Below are positions 10,318 to 19,553 of a stretch of DNA of 46,402 bases, piece after piece (position 1 is the first letter of the stretch; each line of letters opens with the position of its first letter). Source of the stretch: Pseudopyrenochaeta lycopersici (lineage: Eukaryota; Ascomycota; Dothideomycetes; Pleosporales; Pseudopyrenochaetaceae); assembly GCA_003313425.1 (NCBI GenBank), contig NHZP01000121.1, positions 1 through 46,402 of the forward strand, read 5' to 3'. Below the pieces are notes generated by a model that made no database searches, was not told the origin of the DNA, and worked only from the letters and a program-made list of their open reading frames with translations. Both the position numbers and the translations under genes were made by a program.

Positions 10318-12312
10318 CTTGACCTACCGCCATATGGCTACCTATTTTGCACTCTCTGCACGAGCGCTATCCCCCGAAAGGTGCTATTTAATCACCTCCG
10401 ACGACATCACAGCATTAGTAGCAGGCTATCCTCAGCTATATTTCGCAAGTATGAAAACCTCTCTGTAGCACAGGAAGACTCGGACATCGTCCCACTCCCA
10501 AATGACAGCCGGGTGCTGCCATTCCTAGCTGCTCCTGTCCGCGGGTATAGCTGCCCACATTGTACCTGGCTTACGGTTAATTGGGGCGAACTTCGGAAGC
10601 ATCTGAACAGAACCCACAATCTGAAGAAGATAAGAGTTCAGAGAGAGAACGTCTCATGCTTCCTTCAACAATGGATCTCATATAGGAAGACAGGGCAATA
10701 TTGGCGCGTAGACCAGACCCAGACGAGCAGCGTTAAGTCTTTAGAAGTAGGATCCGAAGAAGAGCAAGCAGAAGAAGAAGGGTTGATGCGGCTGGAAGAA
10801 GAAGGTTGCTGCGACCCAGATATGGCTGAGCTTCTCCGTATGGAAGACGAGGAAGAGCATAGGCTCACTAATGAAGCCCAGGCGAACGCATCTCTCCCAG
10901 ACGAACTAGAGCACGATGAGAATACACGCTGGCTTCGTGAGTGCGGGTGGCCGCGTTGGTTTGCATGCAGACCGCTTCATGTGATTGCTGCTACATCGCA
11001 GCTCCCCTCGCCAAAGCACGAAGATCTCTACCTAGGATCGTGGAACGGCACCGAATGGGTTAGCTGCTTAGCTACAGAGACAAAGCTCTTGAAGCTTGTT
11101 GAGCTTGTTAGTTGCGCGTTGGATAGATGCGAGGAGACCTTATCGTCTACAACGCGGGTTCTTTGCTGCTGGCTACGTAGTTGGGGTCCGCATTACTGCC
11201 CTATCCCGTTCGAGCTACCAAAGCGACAAGTTACTCGAAAAAAATACCGCTCGTACTGCTACCGCTTCCTTTGCTATGTCTTCCGAGCGAGGCAGGTTTG
11301 CCTAGCACAGGGCCAGGACGCGTACGACATCTACGGCCTCACACTTACTGCACCCCAGGCAGAGATAGTAGATACTATCTGGGCGGAGCTAGGCAACTTT
11401 ATGCCAAATAAAGCGGGGAGAGACCTGTCGAGTCCTTTGTCGCCATTGCCTCCTCTATCGTCTTGCATCCTCGAAACCATATTTCGGCTGCTCGTTCTCT
11501 TCTGGACGGACACTTCAATAGACGGCGAGTCAGGCGCTAAAGCAGTCATTCACTTCTCTGGCGTGCTGGGGATCCACCCGTATAAGCTAACTCTCCGTAC
11601 CGCGTACGACTATACTCCGTACCTTTCAGCCTTAATCTGGGTAGGAAGGCTAGTCCTCCTTGAGTATGCGCTCCCGTTGCGAGCCTATAGTTCGCTGAAC
11701 CCTCCTCTCCGGGCACGCGCGGCATATCCAGATCAGGGGTCAAGGCTGCTCAGAGAGATCCGGCCAAAGTACCTCCGACGCGGCACTTTCGCGCCTCTTG
11801 GGTACTTGATTGAGCGCCTCCAACATGGCAGAACTTTAGCAAAGCGGGAAGGTGCGAGAACAAATATCTCCTGGTCGCCTGATGGCCAGATGCTCGAGGT
11901 CAACGGATCTCAGATCACCCTAGTGGAGTTGCGTGATACAGTCTACTCTCTTCTGGATAGGATCAATCATGAAGCTCGCGAGCTGATGTTTCACTGGTGG
12001 CCTGATGTCAATTTGCATAAGATTAAGGACAATCTCACAAGCTACCGACCAGGCTACTCGTTCTTAGAGGAGTCTGAGAATGATCTACGAATGAGTTTCA
12101 AGCATCTTAACTGTCGAGCCTTCTCCCTCCAAGGAGGGAGGCTAGCCCTGCAGGGCGCTGGACGCAGACGAGCGCTGGCGTATCTACAGAGACGTGACAA
12201 TTTCATTCGACTCCTCTTCGCGGGAATCCACATGACTAGTGGCATGCCCGCTAGGGGTGAGGCATACATGGGCATTCTGTATAACATGTTAAGAAATCCC
12301 TTAACATGTTAA
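10318..12312 (+). pseudogene. OrsD-type C2H2 protein / fungal RecQ-helicase N-terminal region, truncated
   Basis: The frame is open from 10318 with no ATG before the first finger, so the 5' end is missing or lies in another exon. It begins with a C2H2 finger (FCTLCTS ... NHLRRHH), a spacer, and a second finger (YSCPHCTW ... LRKHLNRTH). This is the arrangement of the OrsD family (PF12013 type), which is often fused to a RecQ-like helicase in fungi. A Glu-rich stretch follows, then a long region with WLRECGWPRWFACRP, and finally NFIRLLFAGIHMTSGMPARGE. In longer relatives this last block is followed by a further domain and then helicase motifs. Here the similarity stops at about 12260 and the frame runs into AT-rich sequence, ending at 12312, next to the hAT nest. 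I infer loss of the 3' half by transposon insertion or deletion. Confidence 0.65.
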
Positions 12313-12390
12313 ACAGAACAAGATAATAAAATATACAGATTACACGATAACACGATGGATAACACGATAACACGATAAGGAACGCGATAA
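12283..12390. repeat. Short palindrome plus CACGATAA repeats at the left edge of the hAT nest
   Basis: AACATGTTAAG (12283-12293) and its inverted copy (12300-12310) form an 11-bp stem with a 6-nt loop. From 12341 to 12390 the word CACGATAA or close variants recurs. These subterminal-looking repeats sit between the broken OrsD gene and the stop codon of the hAT gene, where the end of the hAT element is expected. The exact terminus could not be fixed. Confidence 0.5.
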
Positions 12391-12914
12391 GAAGCCAATG
12401 AGACCATGGAATCAAACAAAAATTAACGGCTATATTCTATCAATCAATGTCTTCTCCGTCTTCTAAATCATCATCTGAATCAGCAAGATTATGTTCCAAC
12501 ATCATCGGTAACCCAAATCCGCCGCAGGATGTAGGTATGATATGGCCTTCGCGTAGCCAGCTCACAATACACTCTACCTTCTCAATGGTTGTACATTTAA
12601 TCCGCAGCCTGTCCCATGAGCACGTTCTGCGGGCTCCAGAGAAGGTCCGCTCTGGCTTAGATGACTCTGGTGAAATGGAGAGTATCGCGATGGCCATGCG
12701 ACTAAGCCGTGGATATTTTCTCTGCTGCTCAGATGCGCACCACCATTCAAGCGGCGTAGAATCGATCTCTATCGGGTCAGCAGCAATAAAGACCATGAAA
12801 TAATCCTCCTCAAACCGCTGCGCATCGGTCGTTACCTTCATATTCCGCGCCAACTGAGCTAATTTATTACCCTCACGTTCCCTACTTGGAGCAGCCACAG
12901 GGCGACTAGGAAGC

Positions 12915-13117
12915 TGTCGCACTGAAGGTGTTAACTGAACAGTGAAAATGATTGGGATATGAGGCACAAAGTTAAGATGGTTTTTGTGATTGTATTTGTG
13001 TGTACGACAATGTGTGTCGTCTGTTTTTTAAGAGATGGCACAAGTCTCTAAGTCTTTTATGAAGACATCACGTGGACTGCTAAGCGAACTACTGCCCTTG
13101 GCCAATGGCGTGCGACA
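12915..13117 (-). mobile_element. Solo LTR of the Copia family (203 bp) inside the hAT gene
   Basis: The copy begins TGTCGCAC and ends GTGCGACA, and by eye is identical to both LTRs of the full element at 13721-19553. It is flanked on both sides by GAAGC (12910-12914 and 13118-13122), a 5-bp target duplication. Reading across one copy of GAAGC joins NIEL to PSRPVAAPS in the hAT frame. It is a recombination remnant of a full element. Strand follows the coding direction of the full copy. Confidence 0.92.
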
Positions 13118-13276
13118 GAAGCTCAATATTATATTCTTCCTCCCAAATTGCTTGCGCTCCGCTAATTGCGTTATTGTGCCACTCCTTTGGCCAGTTCTTC
13201 TTAATATAGGCGCGTCGATTCGAAGGGTCAAGAAGGAGAGCGGCGGCATACGCGGGAACGTCTTCAGTCATGCTAT

Positions 13277-13314
13277 CCCCCGCACCGCCAACATCGCCCG
13301 TACACGGGCCACCT
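13277..13314 (+). repeat. Left terminal inverted repeat of the piggyBac-like element
   Basis: This 38-bp repeat starts CCCCCGCACCGCC and ends GGGCCACCT. It matches the reverse complement of 21453-21490 without mismatch; beyond it the sequences diverge (GGCG versus AAGC). Confidence 0.9.
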
Positions 13315-13720
13315 GGCGTCTGCCAATAGGAGGATGTCCCTGATGGCACTATTTTAGTAGGAAAACCAAAACATATGAAATGTCTTAGCAGTTCTCGTAG
13401 GCAGGCTCATTTATGATGGTTGTAGTTGAAATACAGTAATATAATTGCTAATTACTTAATAGTAGAGCTCATAGAGATGTCTACCGATCTGATGGTGCTG
13501 ACGCGGCGTTGGTGCTCGGCCAGGCACTCAGGACGCAGCTCTGGCCTACACAAAGGCACCTTGCAAAGTCTACAGCCATAGGTTGTACGCGGAGCGCGTT
13601 GGCGGCCATGTGAAATACCTGTTATTCCTCTTAGAGGTGCCCTGGCAGTTGTTACTCCGTTGTGTGCCCGCCCACTTTCGCTACAGGCTGTACAGGTCTT
13701 TGACTCTGCGTATACCTTTG

Positions 13721-13923
13721 TGTCGCACTGAAGGTGTTAACTGAACAGTGAAAATGATTGGGATATGAGGCACAAAGTTAAGATGGTTTTTGTGATTGTA
13801 TTTGTGTGTACGACAATGTGTGTCGTCTGTTTTTTAAGAGATGGCACAAGTCTCTAAGTCTTTTATGAAGACATCACGTGGACTGCTAAGCGAACTACTG
13901 CCCTTGGCCAATGGCGTGCGACA
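13721..13923 (-). repeat. 3' LTR of the Copia element
   Basis: This 203-bp LTR runs from TGTCGCAC to GTGCGACA and appears identical to the other LTR and to the solo LTR at 12915. It is downstream of pol in the coding direction. Confidence 0.95.
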
Positions 13924-13932
13924 CACCCCCCC
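13924..13932 (-). other. Polypurine tract of the Copia element
   Basis: On the coding strand a run of seven G followed by TG sits directly before the 3' LTR. In retrotransposons this is the RNase H-resistant primer site for plus-strand synthesis. The pol stop codon is only 14 bp upstream. Confidence 0.75.
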
Positions 13933-13937
13933 AGATT

Positions 13938-16900
13938 TCACTCCGTATCAGATGAAGTCTGGATATCTGTGCTGTATTCCATATCCACGTCACCAGGGTT
14001 TACCTGTGCTGATATGTCAACCAGACCCAATTGCTTCATGAATTGCGAGTGCTTTTCTGTTGAGAGTGGTTTGGTAAAACCATCCGCCGGCATGCTAGTT
14101 GTTGGTACCCACTGTACCTTTATTTTGCCTTCTTGATGGATCTGTCTAAGCCAGAGGTTGTGTATGTCGACATGTTTAAGTTTTGACGTCAGTTGTGGTC
14201 GTTCCTTCTGGATCAGGCCCACCGTTTGTTGATTATCACAGAGTATGCTGGGCAGGTGTTCTGGGTCAAATTCAATGTTGGCGAATAGCCGATATAGGGC
14301 AATTGTCTCCCTCGCTGTATGAGACAGCGATAAAAGCTCAGCTTCAGTTGTTGACGTGGTTACAGTCTTCTGTTTGGAGGACTGCCACATGATCGGTCCA
14401 TTAAACAACCTCATCAGGTAACCCTGGGTGGATTTTCGAGTCTCTGTATCATCCGCGAACGACGCATCGCTGGACACCAACAGCACTTCATCATCTTTCT
14501 CTACATCCAGGGCGTTGTTGGCCGCAGGGTCTGAGAACTCGATGGCATAGTACTTTGTGGTCTGTAGATAGGAGAGTACTCGATTTGCATACCGCAGGTG
14601 CTCTGGCGATGGGTTTAGTGTGAACTGACCTAACTGGCTGGCTGCAAAGGAGATATCTGGCCTTGTGACGACTGCCGGATAGAGAATTGATCCTACCTTT
14701 TCTTGCATCTCCATGATCTGTTGGTTAGTGGCCTGTCCTTCATAAGGTAAGGGGTGGTATGACGAAGGCAGAGGTGTTGTAATCGGCTTCGTCTCATCAA
14801 TCCCGAACTTGACGCAGATTTTGTCGATGTAACCGTCCTGGCAGATCCAGAGCTTTTTTGCTTTGAGGTCTCTTCGGATTCGGATGTTAAGGAAAGATGA
14901 TGCTTCTCCGAGATCCTTGATGTCGTACTTGTTGTGTACGGCTTCTTTGAATTGCTGCAATTGTTGGTGCTTGTTTTGTGGTGCAATGATGAGCATGTCG
15001 TCCACGAAGAGAAAGAGAACCAGCTTGGTTTCTTTGTTGACCATAATGCATGGTTCTTCTGGACATGATTGAAAACCGAGTCGTTGTAGAAACGATACAA
15101 GTTCTTTGTACCAGAGCTTTGGCGACTTGCGCAGACCGTACAGTGCCTTGAGCAATCTCCACACCTTTCCTGGTCGACCGTACCCTGGCGGGCATGTTGT
15201 GTAGATCTCTTCGTCCATGTCGGCATTGATAAACGCGTTCTTGAAGTCGATTTGGTGACAGATAAGCCCGTATGCACAGACAATGGCCATAAGTATGCGG
15301 AAGCTTCGATAGGCGCCGGTGGCCGCATAAATGTCTTCGCCCGTGTGGTGTTGAAGATCACCTCGTGCACAGATTCGTGCCTTGTGCTTGTCCAGGTATC
15401 CTCCTTGGTCGAACTTGTACGTAAAGACCCATTTGAGTGGTAGGACCTGCTTGTCTACAGGATGATCTACAAGCTCGAACGCTCCCTTTTCTTCAAGTGA
15501 TTTGATTTCTCGATCTGCTGCCTTTTTAAATCCTTCCCTTTCTGGATGCCGTTTAAGCTGATACCAGGATTCAGGAGGTGGCGGTAGATCCTTTCGATGC
15601 GTTTTCATGGTTCCTGCTTGTGCGAACGCATGTGCAACCTGTTCTCCGACCTTCGCTCGTTCTAGGCGTAACGCGTGAGCCTGCTGTCGAGCTCTCTTGT
15701 GGACCCGGTTGGGTGTGAGAGTCAGGTTGAATGTGTCGATTGCATCGTGTCCTCTCTTCGAGATTTTGATAGCTCTGCCAGATGATGATCGAAGATTCTC
15801 GAGTGCTAAAGCTTCTGTGCCTCTTTCGGTTCTTGTGATAGACACTGGACTTGGAGGAGATTGAGCAACTGATGCTTGTGTCCGAGCCTCTTCTGTTCCT
15901 GTTGGTTGTAGTGAGCCCTCAGGTGTTGGGAGAGGTAGATGAAGCGTTTCAGTGTTCTGCTGTGTCGCGTCCTCCATGATCAGCAGTGGGTCTATGTCTT
16001 CTTCGTCGAGGTCGATCTCGTTTATGATGATCGAAAGAGCTTGTCTTGACTCTGGGACTGTTGTGTCAAAATCTGGATTGTACATGACCTTTTCATCGAT
16101 CTGCACATCTCTGGATATAACCACGCGGTTGAGGTGGGGAATCCAGACCTTGTAGATGTTTGTGGCTTCTAAGCCGACGAGCCAACCCTTGATTGCCTTC
16201 TCTTGTAGCTTCGCTTTCCTGGGACGGTATTTCTTGTTCTTGATTAAGACGTAGGCGAGCGAACCAATGGTTCTGAATTGAGATAGGTTCGGTCTGCGAT
16301 TGTGAACCATTTCGTATGGTGTTTGCCATTGTTTTCGTTGAATTGGAATGCGATTGAGAAGTCGGGTGGCGTGAGCAACGATGTAAGGCCAGAGCTTTTG
16401 AGGGAGGTTACCCTGTATCCGAAGCTTGCGGGCGATGGTCATGATCACCCCCCCAGAACGTTCGGCAGAGCTGTTCTGATCTGGAGTGTCAGGTGGAGAT
16501 GGGTTGTGAGTGATCCCTCTTTTTGCGACCAGAGCTTTCCAGGCCTCTCCAAGCCCTTTTTCGCCGTCAGATTGGATGTATCGGGTAGTAAAGCCCCAGT
16601 TATCGTTGGTCATGGTAAAGAACTCTTGTGTAATTGAGATGAGAATCTCTTGAGATTTGGTCGGAAGGTTGAAGGAGATGTGGTAGCCGCAGTAGCTGCA
16701 ATAGAAATGAGCCACCCATGAGTCAGCATTGAATGCTTCCTCCATGTCGATCAGATCGAAGTGAACCTTCTCGAACGGATAGGTTCCTTTCCAGATCGGT
16801 ATGTGTGATATTGTATTGTGTGCTTGCGCCAATTGGCATTGTTCACAGAGTTCCGTATTGCGTTGGAAGTCGCGGGTGTCAAGAGCTACACCTTCGACTG

Positions 16901-17678
16901 CTTCTGGCATGTGTTCCAGGGCTTCTTTTCGGATATGGCCTAGTCTTGCATGCCAAACATCCATCGAAGCTATTGCCACTGGAGGTTTACGTGCCTTGGT
17001 GGCCATGGCAAAGGACCGTTCTGCAGACCCTTGTGTTTCGGCATTTATAATCGCATCCTTGATATGTGGTTCGACAACACGGAATGCGCCATGTTTTGTC
17101 AGTTTAAAGGCGTTCGATCCATCCGAGTACTCCATCCAGCATGTTCTAGTATTGAAGAATAGGCCCTGTTGCTCAAGAGCATGTGCATTGATCAGGTTCC
17201 AGTGGAATCCAGGGACATATGCGACGTTGTGCAGGTACAATAGGTTTGGACCTGACGGAGTGTGGATATGAACTGCGACCTCACCAGTGCCTGCAACATA
17301 AGTTTCGGAGTCGCCAAATTGGATGGTCTCGTCGTACGACGGATTGTAATTTATGAACCGTGATAGGTCGTTACAGACATGGGTGTCTGCACAGTTATCG
17401 AGTCGGAAATTGCCATCGAACTCGTTTGATGTTGCAGTGTTGAAAGCAAATCGAACGGTACTGTATGCCGCTTTCGATATTTGTGACTGGGTAGTGTTCG
17501 AAGCCTCTTGATTGTACGATGTACTGTTGGGTTGATTTGAAGCTCTTTTGGGCCAGAAGTTTGGTAAAGCGATGCCCAGCTTCTTGAAGCATCTTTCGAT
17601 GTTCATACGTAGACGTCTGTTGCCGTTGACGGAGGTGATGATTTTTTGATTGGATTTGGATAATTGGAGTCCATCCAT
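13938..17678 (-). CDS. Copia Pol polyprotein: protease, integrase, reverse transcriptase, RNase H
   Basis: The open frame covers about 1,246 codons. In order there is a protease-like start (LDNCADTHVCND, where the usual D-S/T-G is D-N-C), the GAG-pre-integrase zinc site (WHARLGH ... CEQCQLA), an integrase core (HFDLIDM, IQSDGEKG, NSSAERSGG), reverse transcriptase (VDHP ... LPLKWVFTYKFDQGG, QIDFKNAFINADMDEEIY, LFLFVDDMLII with the VDD box), and RNase H (LVSSDASFADD, STTEAELLSLS, VDIHNLWLR). It lies in the +1 frame relative to gag and overlaps it by 284 nt. The first Met (17678) is not necessarily a start; Pol is expected to be made as a Gag-Pol fusion. The frame is otherwise complete. Confidence 0.93.
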   Translation of the reverse strand: MDGLQLSKSNQKIITSVNGNRRLRMNIERCFKKLGIALPNFWPKRASNQPNSTSYNQEASNTTQSQISKAAYSTVRFAFNTATSNEFDGNFRLDNCADTHVCNDLSRFINYNPSYDETIQFGDSETYVAGTGEVAVHIHTPSGPNLLYLHNVAYVPGFHWNLINAHALEQQGLFFNTRTCWMEYSDGSNAFKLTKHGAFRVVEPHIKDAIINAETQGSAERSFAMATKARKPPVAIASMDVWHARLGHIRKEALEHMPEAVEGVALDTRDFQRNTELCEQCQLAQAHNTISHIPIWKGTYPFEKVHFDLIDMEEAFNADSWVAHFYCSYCGYHISFNLPTKSQEILISITQEFFTMTNDNWGFTTRYIQSDGEKGLGEAWKALVAKRGITHNPSPPDTPDQNSSAERSGGVIMTIARKLRIQGNLPQKLWPYIVAHATRLLNRIPIQRKQWQTPYEMVHNRRPNLSQFRTIGSLAYVLIKNKKYRPRKAKLQEKAIKGWLVGLEATNIYKVWIPHLNRVVISRDVQIDEKVMYNPDFDTTVPESRQALSIIINEIDLDEEDIDPLLIMEDATQQNTETLHLPLPTPEGSLQPTGTEEARTQASVAQSPPSPVSITRTERGTEALALENLRSSSGRAIKISKRGHDAIDTFNLTLTPNRVHKRARQQAHALRLERAKVGEQVAHAFAQAGTMKTHRKDLPPPPESWYQLKRHPEREGFKKAADREIKSLEEKGAFELVDHPVDKQVLPLKWVFTYKFDQGGYLDKHKARICARGDLQHHTGEDIYAATGAYRSFRILMAIVCAYGLICHQIDFKNAFINADMDEEIYTTCPPGYGRPGKVWRLLKALYGLRKSPKLWYKELVSFLQRLGFQSCPEEPCIMVNKETKLVLFLFVDDMLIIAPQNKHQQLQQFKEAVHNKYDIKDLGEASSFLNIRIRRDLKAKKLWICQDGYIDKICVKFGIDETKPITTPLPSSYHPLPYEGQATNQQIMEMQEKVGSILYPAVVTRPDISFAASQLGQFTLNPSPEHLRYANRVLSYLQTTKYYAIEFSDPAANNALDVEKDDEVLLVSSDASFADDTETRKSTQGYLMRLFNGPIMWQSSKQKTVTTSTTEAELLSLSHTARETIALYRLFANIEFDPEHLPSILCDNQQTVGLIQKERPQLTSKLKHVDIHNLWLRQIHQEGKIKVQWVPTTSMPADGFTKPLSTEKHSQFMKQLGLVDISAQVNPGDVDMEYSTDIQTSSDTE

Positions 17679-18771
17679 CGGGTGCTTTAGACTGATTGAG
17701 GTAATAACAGTCTGGATATATGTGCATCATGCCACATACACATTTGCGGAGAGTATTCGAAGATGAAGACTCCTTGTGTTGTTTCTTCAGCGGACGCTGG
17801 ACTTCATCGGTTGAACCTGATTCTCTCGTATGTTTCTCTCCTTGGAAGGTAGCATGTGCTGCGCGTCCTCGTCCACTCTTTTCTTTGGGTGGTGCCATTG
17901 TTCTAAACTGCCTGATGCAGAACCCGATGGTTATCTTTTTATCGGAGAGAGTCGGGTTAATTTTGCGGAAGGTTTTCACAGCTCTATTGACTGTATTCTG
18001 AGCCTTCTGAACGATGGTGACTTCGCCATCTTCGCGGCTTTCTTCTCCTTCAGAATCAGTTGAACTTGTAATGGTGACAGAGCCATCACTGGCGTGATTG
18101 GGGTTGATCTCATTGAGTGCCGTGATAATCGCGTTTGAAATCTTTTCCATAGTTTTCGCAGCTTCTTTGATAAGGCCTTTCTCACTTTCTACTTGAGCTT
18201 CCTTGGACTTCATGTAGTTATAGAATGGTTGGTTGATTTCGTGAGATGCCTCAATGAAAGCATCACAGATCTGGGCCTCGCTGAGGTTCTCGATTTTGTA
18301 ACGCTTCGCATTGTTAACAAGAGCGGGCCAGCGGCTAAGCCATTTGTCAAGACTAGTGTTACTAGGGCCTCTCTTAAGCTTCTCGAACTCAGTTCTAACA
18401 TTCTGTTTTTGATCTTTCGCGGTGGGTTGAATGCTGTCGGCCAGCGCAATAAGTTTTCCTCGGACGTCATGGATTCCGAGGTAGTGCTGCTTAAACTCCT
18501 GACAGACGGTAATATCGATGCGATCAGAGACCTTGTCGTATCTCTTCTTTTCGCTTTCAAAGATGGCTTGCAGGCTGTGGTATTTCTGGATCGTGTCCTT
18601 GCTTGCTGAGTCTGATGGTTTGGTGGCAGTGAAGGCCAGGCTTTCAATCCCTTCTGGATCACAGTAGTTCCATACGTCATTGCGAACAGCAAGGTCCTCA
18701 ATAGAGTTGATCCAGTTCGTCCAATCCTCACGGGAGTTGAGCAAGGTGAGATTATGGTCCTTGGTCGACAT
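17395..18771 (-). CDS. Copia Gag protein
   Basis: I place the start at ATG 18771 (MSTKDHNLTLLNSREDW), about 580 nt inside the 5' LTR; the frame is open further upstream but lacks family resemblance there. The gag core reads SREDWTNWINSIEDLA, WNYCDPEG, FEKLKRG and FIEASHEINQPF, followed by a basic stretch and a zinc-knuckle-like CVCGMMHIYPDC. After SKAPDGWTP the family-like sequence moves to the +1 frame near a run of six A (coding strand; plus-strand T6 at 17642-17647). The remaining gag frame to 17395 looks non-native. Either +1 frameshifting or a one-A insertion explains this. Confidence 0.88.
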   Translation of the reverse strand: MSTKDHNLTLLNSREDWTNWINSIEDLAVRNDVWNYCDPEGIESLAFTATKPSDSASKDTIQKYHSLQAIFESEKKRYDKVSDRIDITVCQEFKQHYLGIHDVRGKLIALADSIQPTAKDQKQNVRTEFEKLKRGPSNTSLDKWLSRWPALVNNAKRYKIENLSEAQICDAFIEASHEINQPFYNYMKSKEAQVESEKGLIKEAAKTMEKISNAIITALNEINPNHASDGSVTITSSTDSEGEESREDGEVTIVQKAQNTVNRAVKTFRKINPTLSDKKITIGFCIRQFRTMAPPKEKSGRGRAAHATFQGEKHTRESGSTDEVQRPLKKQHKESSSSNTLRKCVCGMMHIYPDCYYLNQSKAPDGWTPIIQIQSKNHHLRQRQQTSTYEHRKMLQEAGHRFTKLLAQKSFKSTQQYIVQSRGFEHYPVTNIESGIQYRSICFQHCNIKRVRWQFPTR

Positions 18772-19327
18772 TTTTTTGATAATTTGAAATGAATTGTTGA
18801 TGGGAGAATTTTTATTGTTTCTTTCCCAATAGCAAAAGGAGTATGGGTTCTGTCCTTTCGACCTATTGCTCTCAGAATCATGTTGGCCCATCTGTCTGGT
18901 CTTGGTCGGGACTCTCGGAAAGCCACATTTCGAGTATACAATATGCTGAGAAAAGGATGAGGTAAAGAGGATTAGATCCGAAGCATCCGTATGGCTGGAT
19001 ACAGTTGCTGACGCGTGCTGTATATGGCATCATCGGATGTTGAGGATCGATCGGTCCGAATTGATTGTTCCGTCGTCTGTGATAGGTCAGCTTCTGGTTA
19101 ATGAAGACAATCCTGAAGTTTAGGTGTTTTAGGAGTCTTTTAGGCCCATTTCATTGCTTGAATTTCATGTTGGTTCCTCTGAGGAGAACTTTGGGTTAAA
19201 CGGTCTCCGTGGAGACGGTCGAGTTGATCATTCCCCGAGGTGTTCGAGTTAAAGAGAGCTCGTCATAATAGAGACGATTGAAGAGGAAGTGGATCTTAAA
19301 AGAGTTGAGTTATTGCTCAATAGCATT

Positions 19328-19350
19328 GGAAGCGTCTCCGGGCTCATAAC
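19328..19350 (-). other. Primer binding site for the 5' half of initiator tRNA-Met
   Basis: Immediately inside the 5' LTR the coding strand reads GTTATGAGCCCGG, and the plus strand reads GGAAGCG, five variable bases, then GGGCTCATAAC. This is the stretch from the D loop to the anticodon loop of eukaryotic initiator tRNA-Met (CAT anticodon). Copia-type elements such as Drosophila copia are known to prime from a half tRNA in this way. Confidence 0.8.
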
Positions 19351-19553
19351 TGTCGCACTGAAGGTGTTAACTGAACAGTGAAAATGATTGGGATATGAGG
19401 CACAAAGTTAAGATGGTTTTTGTGATTGTATTTGTGTGTACGACAATGTGTGTCGTCTGTTTTTTAAGAGATGGCACAAGTCTCTAAGTCTTTTATGAAG
19501 ACATCACGTGGACTGCTAAGCGAACTACTGCCCTTGGCCAATGGCGTGCGACA
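19351..19553 (-). repeat. 5' LTR of the Copia element
   Basis: This 203-bp LTR appears identical to the 3' LTR at 13721-13923 and is followed by the CTTTG target duplication. It should contain the element's promoter. Confidence 0.95.

Larger units (their letters stand above)
13721..19553 (-). mobile_element. Complete Ty1/Copia-type LTR retrotransposon, 5,833 bp
   Basis: Two identical 203-bp LTRs (13721-13923 and 19351-19553) with TG...CA ends enclose gag and pol on the minus strand. The 5-bp target duplication CTTTG is present on both sides (13716-13720 and 19554-19558). The primer site and polypurine tract are adjacent to the correct LTRs. Integrase precedes reverse transcriptase, which defines Copia rather than Gypsy order. 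LTR identity suggests a recent insertion. Confidence 0.95.

Noticed and set aside
10318..12312. Could the ...GIHMTSGMPARGE block be a tyrosine recombinase as in Starship or Crypton elements?
   Set aside because: Only one short Arg-containing block is present and the catalytic H-x-x-R and Tyr are absent; OrsD/RecQ-type resemblance fits better. No Starship captain gene was seen.
12915..13117. The 203-bp repeat looked at first like a MITE with 8-bp inverted ends.
   Set aside because: Two copies bracket the Copia gag-pol exactly, with TG...CA ends, 5-bp duplications, primer site and polypurine tract, so these are LTRs and solo LTRs.
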